Source: Oceanobacillus zhaokaii (GTDB lineage Bacteria > Bacillota > Bacilli > Bacillales > Amphibacillaceae). From it: a stretch of DNA of 64,000 nt. This document shows, piece after piece, positions 7,561 to 16,562 of the stretch. Position 1 is the first letter of the stretch, and every line of letters starts with the position of its first letter. Below the pieces are notes generated by a model that did not search any database, had not been told where the DNA came from, and was given only the letters and a program-made list of their open reading frames with translations. The position numbers and the translations under genes are program-made. Where the stretch lies: positions 3,481,001 to 3,545,000 of the forward strand of contig NZ_CP024848.1 in NCBI RefSeq assembly GCF_003352005.1, in the 5' to 3' direction.

Positions 7561-9795
7561 ATGAAAAGTAACCTAAAAACAATTCCAGCTTTATTTATTT
7601 CTTTATTACTTGTACTGATTACAATTCTGCCTTACCCAGGAACTGTATCAGCAGAAATTGGAACAAATTTCAGTGACCCTGTTAATCTAGGTTCTCCTAT
7701 TCAAAGTGTTGCACTTTACGATTCAACTTATGGAAAAGAAGACGGAAGAGATGTGATGTATACTACGGTAACTGGAGAACCAGCAGTCTTTCAGGTAGTC
7801 GATCTTGTCAGCCAAGAGGTAATTCGGACTTACCCACTCGAGGGCAGTTCAAGCTCATGGACACACATTACAGTTCCAAATGGAAATGTCTATATTGGAG
7901 GAAATGGCAGTCTTTATGAGTATTCGCCTGAAACAAAGGAAGTAATAAATCTGGGTGGTATTGGAGAAAGTGTCATATACGGATTATCGCATGATGAAGA
8001 AGGTAGAGTCTATTTTGGTTCCTTTCCAAATGCAAAGGCAGGAAGTTATGACCCGAGCACAGGTGAAATGAGGGATTACGGAAATGTCGCACCTGGGCAA
8101 AGCTACACTCGTTCCACCGCCTACCTTAACGGATATTTATATTTAGGAGTCGGTGTGGACAACCACATTGTCAAATTGAATGTTGAAACAGGTGAATATG
8201 AAAAGATCGAATTACCAAGCAATATCGTTCATGGCAGCAGTGTTTGGCAGCTTGATGCAGCTGGAAAATATATTATCGCAGGTGTAGGCGGCGGAAATAA
8301 TGCACTTTTGTTTTATGACACAGAAGCAGAAAAATGGAGTGACACCTACTATCTTAATAATAAAGGATTACGGTTAGTTGACGGACAGCCTGGAAGTAAT
8401 AAGGTATACTTTTTGCAAAATAATCGCCTTCAAGAAGTCAACTTAACTACACTTGAAGCAGTTGATACTGGTGTTGTATTTGGTACATTTTTACGTAATA
8501 CAACATGGGTTGAGCGACCTGATAATCCTGACTTTCCTGGCTTATCATTAGTTACCGTACAATTCGGCGGCGATGTAACGTACATGAATTTAGAAACGAA
8601 AAAAGTGGAAACCATTAAATTTCCGATTGTAGGCAATCCAATTCCTATTCAAACATTAGAAAAAGGACCAGATGGAAATATCTATCTAAGCGGGTATCCT
8701 GGTGGAAAAGCTGCTGCATTAGATCCTGAAACAAGTAAATCAGAAGCATTTGCTTTAGGACAAGCAGAGGGGATGGCAGCACTTAGAGATAAAATGTATT
8801 CTGGCGTATATCCAGGAGCTACTGTCTTTGAGCTGGATGTAACGCAGCCAACTCTAGCCCCAAAACAAATTTACGACATCCCAAACCAGGATCGTCCATT
8901 TATCATGACACCTGTACAGGATAAACTATTTATTGGAACGATACCAGACTATGGTAAGCTTGGTGGCTCTTTAACCGCACTTAATCCAACAGCAATTGAA
9001 AATACAGTTGTTTACGAGAATGTCATCCACAATCAAGCTATAGCCGGGCTTGCAGAGAAAGATGGAACGCTTTACGGTTCGACAACGATTGCAGGTGGAT
9101 TAGGAATTGATCCAACCGAAACTGCAGCGAAAATCTTCGTTTGGGATATTGAAGGAGAAGAGAAATTAACTGAGTTTGTCCCTGAAATACCTGATGCAGC
9201 CGTTCAGCCAAAAATGATTAGTGGTATGAGTCTTGGACCTGATGGGTTATTGTGGTCAGCAGCTGACGGAATTATCTTTGCAATAGATCCAGATACATTA
9301 GAAATTGTAAAGAGCAAGAATATTTATCCTGATGTAATTGATTATGGCAGATGGCGCCCAATTCATATCCGTTGGGGTGAGGATGGATTAATGTATACGA
9401 CATTGGCAGGGAAGTTGACTGTGGTAGATCCGAGTACACTAGAGTCAGAAACATTAGCTGAAACGGAACTGATGACAATCGGCGACGACGGGAACGTCTA
9501 CTATGCTGACGGATCTAATGTGATGAAAATAGAAGTAATGGAAAAAGTGACACTGGAAATAATACTCGATTTAATCGAGCAGCAAACAAAGGATGGAAAT
9601 ATCCAACACTCCTTGAGTAAAAAGTTAATTCATTCGATGAAGCAAGCTATTCATCATCGTGACATGGATAGACTACAACAAGCCGAAAAATTTGTACAAA
9701 AAGCATTTAAACATTTGGAAGAGGCTCACCAATCCGAAATTACAGCTGATGCCAAAAAGGAAATAGAAAGCTCGCTAGAATTAATCGAATTTTAA
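7561..9795 (+). CDS. Secreted beta-propeller protein with FIMAH-type C-terminal domain
   Basis: A 744-residue exported protein with a signal peptide ending near residue 32 (TVSA-E). Most of the chain is propeller repeats with phrases such as GNVYIGG, GRVYFGSFPNAK and LFIGTIPDYGKLGGSL. The late block GGLGIDPTETAAKIFVWD is shared with both paralogs in this window. The last 80 residues form a helical FIMAH-type domain (SLSKKLIHSMKQAIHH). Unlike its paralogs it has neither a carbohydrate-binding-like nor an Ig-like domain, so it is the minimal form. A good ribosome binding site (GGGAG) precedes ATG. It is followed after 107 bases by another paralog. A role in binding or cleaving an extracellular polysaccharide is inferred from neighbours only. 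Confidence 0.8.
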   Translation: MKSNLKTIPALFISLLLVLITILPYPGTVSAEIGTNFSDPVNLGSPIQSVALYDSTYGKEDGRDVMYTTVTGEPAVFQVVDLVSQEVIRTYPLEGSSSSWTHITVPNGNVYIGGNGSLYEYSPETKEVINLGGIGESVIYGLSHDEEGRVYFGSFPNAKAGSYDPSTGEMRDYGNVAPGQSYTRSTAYLNGYLYLGVGVDNHIVKLNVETGEYEKIELPSNIVHGSSVWQLDAAGKYIIAGVGGGNNALLFYDTEAEKWSDTYYLNNKGLRLVDGQPGSNKVYFLQNNRLQEVNLTTLEAVDTGVVFGTFLRNTTWVERPDNPDFPGLSLVTVQFGGDVTYMNLETKKVETIKFPIVGNPIPIQTLEKGPDGNIYLSGYPGGKAAALDPETSKSEAFALGQAEGMAALRDKMYSGVYPGATVFELDVTQPTLAPKQIYDIPNQDRPFIMTPVQDKLFIGTIPDYGKLGGSLTALNPTAIENTVVYENVIHNQAIAGLAEKDGTLYGSTTIAGGLGIDPTETAAKIFVWDIEGEEKLTEFVPEIPDAAVQPKMISGMSLGPDGLLWSAADGIIFAIDPDTLEIVKSKNIYPDVIDYGRWRPIHIRWGEDGLMYTTLAGKLTVVDPSTLESETLAETELMTIGDDGNVYYADGSNVMKIEVMEKVTLEIILDLIEQQTKDGNIQHSLSKKLIHSMKQAIHHRDMDRLQQAEKFVQKAFKHLEEAHQSEITADAKKEIESSLELIEF

Positions 9796-9857
9796 CATAA
9801 CTATGTAGTAAACCTTTATTCTGCAGGGGGCTTATTGACAGGTATTGCTAGACAAAT

Positions 9858-9882
9858 AGGGTGGTGTTTTAAACATCACCCT
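9858..9882 (+). promoter_or_regulatory. Leader hairpin immediately before the ribosome binding site of 9903
   Basis: AGGGTGGTGTTT pairs with AAACATCACCCT (one G-U pair). The stem ends five bases before the AGGAGG at 9888-9893 and has no T-run, so it looks like an mRNA leader structure rather than a terminator. It could protect the 5' end after processing or affect translation of the 9903 gene. Confidence 0.5.
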
Positions 9883-9902
9883 AATTTAGGAGGAATAAAA
9901 AT

Positions 9903-12900
9903 ATGAACAAAAAGTACTTCCCATTATTTTCAATTTCACTTTCTATGTTACTGATCTTCTCACTCATTCCTGCTACATTATTCAACTCAACATCATCGGT
10001 AGAAGCTAATGATGAATGGCAGGAAGTTCAAGTTCAGAATGGTGACTTTGAAACACTACCTTCTACTGAAAATGACTTACCTTCCTGGGAATATTGGACA
10101 GGTGGATTTAAAGAAGGAATGGCAATATCAGAAGAAATCGTTTATGAAGGAAATAGAAGCCTTGCAGTAGATAATACTGGTGTCGTTGGTCTTTTCAGTC
10201 AGGCAATCGAGGTAAACGAGGGTGATTCCTATCGATTATCTGCCCACCTATTTGTTGAAGAGCTTCAAGGTAAGCCAGGAATTTGGTTACGCTGGTTGAA
10301 TGATAAGGGAGATATCATTCAAAATTCAGCACAGTATTTTGATAGTATTGTTCATGGAGATTGGCAAGAGGTATTCGTTGAGGCTGATGCTCCACCCGGT
10401 GCAACAGGCTTAAAAATTTTTATTTATCAGTCGTCTACATCAAAAATGAAGGGATATTACGATGAAATAAAATTATTCAAGAAAACTTCCAATCAATTAG
10501 AATTACCATTTGATTATGGTGATCCAATTAATCTTGGTCCTGCCGCTTTAGCAGCAAAAACGCAAGGAGCAGCAATTGGCGATGGGGAACTTTATTATGC
10601 AACAAATGGATCTCCTGCTACTTTCTATGCCGCAGACTCTGAAACTGGGGAATTAATTTTCTCAGAGTCATTACCAGGCAGTGATGTCGTGTGGGGAATG
10701 ACAATAGGTTCAGACGGTAATGTTTATTTTTCTGGTACGTACAATGGAATTCTATACCGTTATCTAGTTGATGAAAAGCGGTTAGAACAAGTTGGGAAAA
10801 ATCCTTCCGATAACTGGGTTTGGCAATTAGATGCTACCGAAGATGGAAAAATTTATGGTGCAACCTATCCTAATGCAAAAGTTTTTGAATTTGATATAGA
10901 AACAGATACGTTCACAGATTTAGGTACTTTTTTTGAGGATCAGTTGTATGCAAGAGGCATTGGGGTAACAGAAGAAAATCTTTATGTTGGAATAGGCACA
11001 ACCGCGCACCTGATTAAAATGAATCGAGAAACTGGGGAGAGAACAGAGATACCATTGCCAATTACAGGGGAATCAACATCCGTATCGAATATTTGGGAGT
11101 ATGGAAATAATTTGTTTGTTGCTTATGGAACATCTTTATTAACAATAGACGCTACAACAGGAGAAGTATTAAATACAATGAATTGGGAGGATGAGCATAC
11201 ATTTGATGGATTAATCTCCTCCCCTTCTCCATATGATGAAAATATTATATATTTTATCAGTAAAAATTCCACTCAATTATGGACATATAATTTAGAAACA
11301 CATGAAACAGCACCAGTGGAACCGCGTGTGCAGTTACCTGCTACACCAGCAAAAGCATTCGAATGGATAAAGACAGAGGATGGTACTGATGTCCTAGCAA
11401 TATTACATCATCAAATCGAATATTCGATATTTAATCCACAGACAGGCACAATTGAGGTGCGCTATCCGGAAGTGGACATGCAAGGACTAGCTATTCAAAG
11501 CTTAGAAATTGGGGAAGATGAAAATATTTATATGGGAGGCTATCAAGGTTCTTTTGGTGTATATGATACTTCAAAAGAGGAGTATATCTTGCACGAACGT
11601 GATCCACATCAAATCGAAGGAATAGGATTTTTGAACGGGGATGTCTATTTAGGAACTTACGGGGGAGCTCGTATCTATAAATATAATCCAGAAATTCCTT
11701 TTGATTATTCAGGAGGCAAAGAAGGCGATAATCCTGAAATGGTCTATGATATAGGAGACGATCAAAGCAGACCTTTTGCTTTTGCATCGGGGAACGATCA
11801 GTTATTTATCGGAACAATTGCTGATTATGGAAGACTTGGTGGAGCATTGACTATCTATGATTCTCCAACTAACCAGTGGAGGACTATCCAAAATATCATC
11901 GAGAATCAAAGTATTATCGGTCTTGCCTATCAAGATGGCATCTTATTTGGCGGCTCTTCCATTTCTGGCGGACTAGGAATTGAACCATCTGAAACAGAAG
12001 CAAAAATGTTTTCCTATAATACTAGCACAGAAGACTATGAAGTATTTAATCTAGAAGTAGAAGGTTTGGAAAAACCTGAGATGATTGGTGAATTATCCAT
12101 TGGACCTGACAATAACCTATGGGGAGTTGCTTGGGGAATCGATGCAGCTGGTAAAGATAACACCGTAATTTTCGCTATGGATACCGAAACAAGGGAGATC
12201 ATAAAAAGTACGGAACTCTATTCAGGGGTTCATCGAGGGAGCCAATGGCGTCCATTCTTTATCCGTTGGGACGAACAGGGCCTATTATATACAACAGCAG
12301 GACGTAAACTTACCGTTATAAATCCAGAAACAATGATGAGCAAACAATTAATTGGTGATACAGTAAATCTGATGGATTTAGATAATGAAGGAAATATTTA
12401 TTATGCATCTGGAGCAGACCTATACAAACTACCTGTCCCGTTGAAAGAAGCAATTGTTTCCATTGAAGGCGATTCAGTTCTTCAAGGTGATGAAACTGAT
12501 ATTTCTCTTGAAGTCACACTAGCAAATGGGAATAGAGCAGATTTAGCTGGAGCTGAGATTGAATGGTTAAATTCAAATCCAGCAATTGCAACAATTGAAG
12601 ATGGAAAACTTACTGGTAATAATGCGGGAAGTACTGAAATTCATGCAATTGTTTCCTATAATGGGGAAGAGATTGCAACCAATGCGATAATGGTAACGAT
12701 AGAAGTAACTACATCATCATTGACAGATCAAATATTAGAACTCGAAGAATCGGGACAAATCGAGCATTCCTTATTCAAACAATTAACAAATAGCTTAAAA
12801 CAAGCTGAACATCACTACCGAAAAGAGCATACAAAACAAGCTATAAAGCATTTGCAGAATTTCCGTAAACATATTGATAAAAGTAATGCACCTGAAGAAA

Positions 12901-12956
12901 TAAAAGAAAAGCTAATAAACAATGTGCGTGTTATAGAAGAGTCATTTACTAATTAA
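9903..12956 (+). CDS. Secreted CBM-like/beta-propeller/Big2/FIMAH-type protein
   Basis: A 1017-residue exported protein with signal peptide at about residues 1-35 (SVEA-N). Residues about 38-195 form a carbohydrate-binding-like sandwich (NGDFE at the start, YYDEIKLFK at the end). Residues 205-840 are propeller repeats, including GGLGIEPSETEAKMFSYN, the block shared with the two paralogs. Residues about 845-935 are a bacterial Ig-like (Big2) domain (WLNSNPAIATIEDGKLTG). The last 80 residues are a FIMAH-type helical domain. Compared with the 754-4002 paralog, the carbohydrate-binding-like domain has moved from the C-terminal side to the N-terminal side of the propeller. The ribosome binding site AGGAGG lies just after the hairpin at 9858-9882. 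Confidence 0.8.
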   Translation: MNKKYFPLFSISLSMLLIFSLIPATLFNSTSSVEANDEWQEVQVQNGDFETLPSTENDLPSWEYWTGGFKEGMAISEEIVYEGNRSLAVDNTGVVGLFSQAIEVNEGDSYRLSAHLFVEELQGKPGIWLRWLNDKGDIIQNSAQYFDSIVHGDWQEVFVEADAPPGATGLKIFIYQSSTSKMKGYYDEIKLFKKTSNQLELPFDYGDPINLGPAALAAKTQGAAIGDGELYYATNGSPATFYAADSETGELIFSESLPGSDVVWGMTIGSDGNVYFSGTYNGILYRYLVDEKRLEQVGKNPSDNWVWQLDATEDGKIYGATYPNAKVFEFDIETDTFTDLGTFFEDQLYARGIGVTEENLYVGIGTTAHLIKMNRETGERTEIPLPITGESTSVSNIWEYGNNLFVAYGTSLLTIDATTGEVLNTMNWEDEHTFDGLISSPSPYDENIIYFISKNSTQLWTYNLETHETAPVEPRVQLPATPAKAFEWIKTEDGTDVLAILHHQIEYSIFNPQTGTIEVRYPEVDMQGLAIQSLEIGEDENIYMGGYQGSFGVYDTSKEEYILHERDPHQIEGIGFLNGDVYLGTYGGARIYKYNPEIPFDYSGGKEGDNPEMVYDIGDDQSRPFAFASGNDQLFIGTIADYGRLGGALTIYDSPTNQWRTIQNIIENQSIIGLAYQDGILFGGSSISGGLGIEPSETEAKMFSYNTSTEDYEVFNLEVEGLEKPEMIGELSIGPDNNLWGVAWGIDAAGKDNTVIFAMDTETREIIKSTELYSGVHRGSQWRPFFIRWDEQGLLYTTAGRKLTVINPETMMSKQLIGDTVNLMDLDNEGNIYYASGADLYKLPVPLKEAIVSIEGDSVLQGDETDISLEVTLANGNRADLAGAEIEWLNSNPAIATIEDGKLTGNNAGSTEIHAIVSYNGEEIATNAIMVTIEVTTSSLTDQILELEESGQIEHSLFKQLTNSLKQAEHHYRKEHTKQAIKHLQNFRKHIDKSNAPEEIKEKLINNVRVIEESFTN

Positions 12957-12960
12957 AAGT

Positions 12961-12993
12961 AAAAGGTTTTCTACGGTTGTAGAAAACCTTTTT
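12961..12993. terminator. Bidirectional terminator between convergent genes
   Basis: AAGGTTTTCTAC and GTAGAAAACCTT form a perfect 12-bp stem with a GGTT loop, flanked by T-rich sequence on both strands. It serves the 9903-12956 gene and possibly the convergent 14627-13035 gene. Confidence 0.85.
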
Positions 12994-13034
12994 ATTTATA
13001 GAATCGTGTTTTGAATAAATTGAACTAAAGATAA

Positions 13035-14627
13035 TTATTCCTTTCCAAACGTCTGCTTCATTCTCTCAACAGGGTCATCCTCAATCGAATTATCCCATAC
13101 TAGAACTTGATTTTCTTTCATAAGATTTGCCTTAAGTTCTTCAAAATCAACATCCTGAACAGCCAATTTATTCTTGAATGCTAGGCTAGCTGCCATCCCT
13201 ACCGATTGCCCAATAATCATAAATACTGGCTCCATGCGAATAGAACCGTATGCAATATGTGAACTGGATAAACAGACAGGTACTAGCAAATTTGTACATT
13301 CTTCCTTTCGCGGACGAACAGAACGGTAGGATATTGGATAAGGGGAAATAGGGATCTCGACATCCCCCTCATTTACAATTTTTCCATCCAACAGCACTCT
13401 TCTTACATGATGCGAATCCATTTGATAGGATGCAAGTCCAATAGAGTCTTCAATTACAGTTTCTCCCAAGCAATTATTATCTGTCATCACATAATCCGAA
13501 ATCATCCTTCTGCTTTCCCGTATATAGAGCTGATGTGGCCAATTCCCCGTCTCTTCAAATTCATCTTTTGGTAATCCCCATTGTGCTACTTCTTGACGGA
13601 CAAATAGTGGTACGCGCTCATCATTTGCTAAAAAGTATAGCATGCCCATATCATAATTCACATGATCCTGGAAAATTTCCTCTCGTATTTCATAGCTGCC
13701 ATCTGGCCAATCATAATTCATACCGATGTTGTCTGTCGAGAATCCTCCATAGTTATTTAAATCTGTTTTTCCATTTGGCAGCATCGTATGAAGATTCATC
13801 GCATCCCAAACCCCAGCGCGAATATACCTTAATAGAAGTAAATACCTTTCCGGATCATATTTTGACGGTTTTGGAAATGGAATAAGATTACCTGCATTCT
13901 TCGTTAAACAAATTCGAAAATTATATGCTTGAATCCGCTTGTCTCCTTCCCCTCTAGTTTCCTCTTCATTGATGTTTTCTGTAATCCCCTGAATCAGACC
14001 ACTTTCTTTGTTGCCCTCAATCACATAAGGATTGACTGCAACTTCAAATTTATGATGCGGATACCCAAATTGAATGCCATTATACGTTTCGTTATACGTT
14101 TCATTAGACTCACGCCCTACAGAATAGGAAACACCCGCCTTGGCCATCACATCACCCTCATAGCTTGCATCCACGAAATATTCACCGATAAAAGCATTTC
14201 CATCTTCCATGATAATCACTTTAATTTCCCTATCCTCCATGACTACCTCTTTTAGATGTTGGCGGTAATAAATCGGGATATCATGCTCCTTAACCCATTC
14301 CGTAAAAATCAGTTTTGCTGCTTTCGGTTCAAACGTCCATTGTTCTTCTTTTCCATAATAGCTACCCAGTCGTTGATAAAATTCCCTCGATAACCCACCG
14401 ATTGCTTCTTTCGCACCTAAATCGGTAGCCCCTAATCCACTGGCCGTAATTCCGCCAATATGATTACTAAATTCTGCGATTGCAACACTTAGACCCATTT
14501 TTTTAGCTTGAATGGCTGCAGTAATTCCTGCTGGCGTTGCGCCATATACGATTAAATCTTTTGTGATAACCTTGGATTCGGCGTTACTTTTTGATGGCAT
14601 ATAATAGTTAAGGTCAATAAAATTCAT
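13035..14627 (-). CDS. FAD-dependent oxidoreductase (FAD_oxidored family)
   Basis: A 530-residue protein without a signal peptide. Residues 25-60 carry a dinucleotide-binding fold with the glycine-rich loop GATPAGITAA, followed by HIGGITASGLGATD, which is characteristic of the FAD_oxidored family often found in polysaccharide-degradation clusters. The C-terminal part has IAYGSIRMEPVFMIIGQ followed by GMAAS, the second FAD-contacting segment. The start codon overlaps the stop codon of the upstream glycosidase-like gene (ATGA), so the two are translationally coupled. It may oxidise or eliminate a sugar product, but no substrate can be read from the sequence. Confidence 0.8.
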   Translation of the reverse strand: MNFIDLNYYMPSKSNAESKVITKDLIVYGATPAGITAAIQAKKMGLSVAIAEFSNHIGGITASGLGATDLGAKEAIGGLSREFYQRLGSYYGKEEQWTFEPKAAKLIFTEWVKEHDIPIYYRQHLKEVVMEDREIKVIIMEDGNAFIGEYFVDASYEGDVMAKAGVSYSVGRESNETYNETYNGIQFGYPHHKFEVAVNPYVIEGNKESGLIQGITENINEEETRGEGDKRIQAYNFRICLTKNAGNLIPFPKPSKYDPERYLLLLRYIRAGVWDAMNLHTMLPNGKTDLNNYGGFSTDNIGMNYDWPDGSYEIREEIFQDHVNYDMGMLYFLANDERVPLFVRQEVAQWGLPKDEFEETGNWPHQLYIRESRRMISDYVMTDNNCLGETVIEDSIGLASYQMDSHHVRRVLLDGKIVNEGDVEIPISPYPISYRSVRPRKEECTNLLVPVCLSSSHIAYGSIRMEPVFMIIGQSVGMAASLAFKNKLAVQDVDFEELKANLMKENQVLVWDNSIEDDPVERMKQTFGKE

Positions 14628-16300
14628 TTAGTTCCCTCCAAAAGCTTTGTCCATTCTTTCTTATAAAATTCTGCTGACTCTTTTAAGTAGTAGAAATAAA
14701 TCAATAGCATTTCCTCATTTGAAAACGAAGCAGTATTATTTTTGTTTTGCACCATTAGCAGTTCCATATCTACTTCTATATCTTGTTTGTTAAAGAACAG
14801 AATAATTTCATCTAGGAATTTGATTATCCATCTTGCATCATTTGGATGACCAACCTTCTCCGGATCTACCACTCTTGCAGGAAATAATGAGACATTCCAT
14901 TTCGTATGTTTGGAGACTATTTTCTCTAACTCTAATAAAACCTCTATATATCTTTCATTATCTGGTCCAAGTGTTGAACCAAACTGTTTCCAAAGTTGGT
15001 CACGGCTTTTCCCCCAGCTCAAGCCTGCATAGAAATAGTTATTCAACTGTTGAATCCATTTCCATGGATATGTTTTCATCATTACTGAAGTTTGTCCTTT
15101 TTCATGAGTTGGCACAATTAGATTAAGTAAACCATCTATTTTTAACTTACGATATGCTTTAACATCTTCATCTATCCGTTTTACTAACGGTGGAAATAGT
15201 TCACTTAACATGAAATGATCACTGTAATATTCTAAAACGGTGATTAATCTCTGGTTAGTTTCCGCTTGTTTTTTCCAATCGTTTAAGGCGTTAGTCGCAC
15301 GGGTTTGCTCTGCTGTTTTGTTGTCGATGGACTGTGAATAATCCCTTCCCCAGTATGCATAAAGTATATCTACTTGATTGGAGGGGATTACCTTTTCATT
15401 TCGCTCTAACATATTCCATACTAAACCTGCATTGTAGACGATATGCTCCACTTCAACTCGTAATTTCTCTGCTTTTAATGCGATTCTTAATCGCTCTGCA
15501 AAAACAATATAGATATGCATAAAATCAGAAAATTTTTCTTCGCTTATCCCAATATCCTCCGGCCACAATGAGATTCTCGTTACCACTGGGGTCTTTTTGC
15601 AAATGTTAACAATTTCCTCGATAACTAGTTTTTGCAATGGCGATTCTGCTATAAAAAAATCGCCACTTTCATTTGATGATTGCCCCGCTGCTTCTAATAG
15701 AAAACGTAAACTATGTCCCCCTAACGTAACATTTACACTGCGCTTTTCCAGCTCTTCTCTTATATATTTTCCAATCTCATCCCAGAGAGTAAAGGTAAAA
15801 AAGAATTCGTTAAACCCATTCTTAACACCCCAGTCTATCAACTTACTAATATAGATCGGATCATTTATCGTTTCTAAAATATTCCCTCTCCTTTTGAAAG
15901 CGGGTTCATTTATGTTCCAATTGTTATTTCCCTGAGCAAGATTAGATTTTTTTGAGTGTTCTTCATCTAGATTAATCCAGTTGTAACCAAGTCTTTTCTC
16001 ACAAAAATGATACACCCCATATAATGTTGAGCGTTCTTCCTTACCAATGATCCATGTTTCTTTTCCATTTTCATATATGGCGAACCCGTCTTTTTCAATG
16101 AACAGATTTTCTTTAGAAAATGAGGAGGAATTAAACTCATCCTGGAGCATGATAAAGATTCGTTTGAATTCCTTTAAAGTGCTTAGATCAGGATTTTGAT
16201 AAATATTTACTTGTAATCCCGCCTTCTTCATTAACCGCCTTAATTCTTCTACAGCAAATTTTAAAGTTAAATGATTATTAAAATATATTAATGAGTTCAA
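14624..16300 (-). CDS. GH67/DUF4838-like glycoside hydrolase family protein
   Basis: A 558-residue protein with no signal peptide. The N-terminal region (about 1-110) resembles the alpha-glucuronidase N-terminal domain: a small alpha/beta fold ending in TLYGVYHFCEKRLGYNWI. The central part resembles a TIM-barrel DUF4838-type domain (FNEFFFTFTLWDE, DILYAYWGRDY). Proteins of this kind are predicted to process uronic-acid-containing glycans. It is the first gene of a two-gene operon with the FAD oxidoreductase and overlaps it by four bases. The catalytic acids cannot be placed with certainty, so the activity remains a prediction. Confidence 0.55.
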   Translation of the reverse strand: MNSLIYFNNHLTLKFAVEELRRLMKKAGLQVNIYQNPDLSTLKEFKRIFIMLQDEFNSSSFSKENLFIEKDGFAIYENGKETWIIGKEERSTLYGVYHFCEKRLGYNWINLDEEHSKKSNLAQGNNNWNINEPAFKRRGNILETINDPIYISKLIDWGVKNGFNEFFFTFTLWDEIGKYIREELEKRSVNVTLGGHSLRFLLEAAGQSSNESGDFFIAESPLQKLVIEEIVNICKKTPVVTRISLWPEDIGISEEKFSDFMHIYIVFAERLRIALKAEKLRVEVEHIVYNAGLVWNMLERNEKVIPSNQVDILYAYWGRDYSQSIDNKTAEQTRATNALNDWKKQAETNQRLITVLEYYSDHFMLSELFPPLVKRIDEDVKAYRKLKIDGLLNLIVPTHEKGQTSVMMKTYPWKWIQQLNNYFYAGLSWGKSRDQLWKQFGSTLGPDNERYIEVLLELEKIVSKHTKWNVSLFPARVVDPEKVGHPNDARWIIKFLDEIILFFNKQDIEVDMELLMVQNKNNTASFSNEEMLLIYFYYLKESAEFYKKEWTKLLEGTK

Positions 16301-16562
16301 GTGAATCTGGTCCTCTCTGTTATTATTTTTTCTATATATTTAGAATGTTATCATTACCAGTATTAACTGTCACTCGGTGAGCGGGTCGTTAAATGGGCTT
16401 TAATGTGCTTAGAGTTTAGATATTGAGAGAGGAGGACTGTCACTCCCTTTCTCTATCCAAAAAACCAAGTAATCCAATCAAATAATTTTACTGTAAGAAT
16501 CTTTATAGCTAATATAATAGATGTTGCATAAAACTTACATCTAGAGTGGGGGAACATTGTAA

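Noticed and set aside
9835..9862. Promoter for the 9903 gene
   Set aside because: TTGACA is perfect, but the best -10 at the right distance is TAGGGT, which matches only half of the consensus and falls in the hairpin.
16340..16354. Possible cre site upstream of the GH67-like gene
   Set aside because: AGAATGTTATCA resembles half of a cre site but lacks the central CG and the opposite half.
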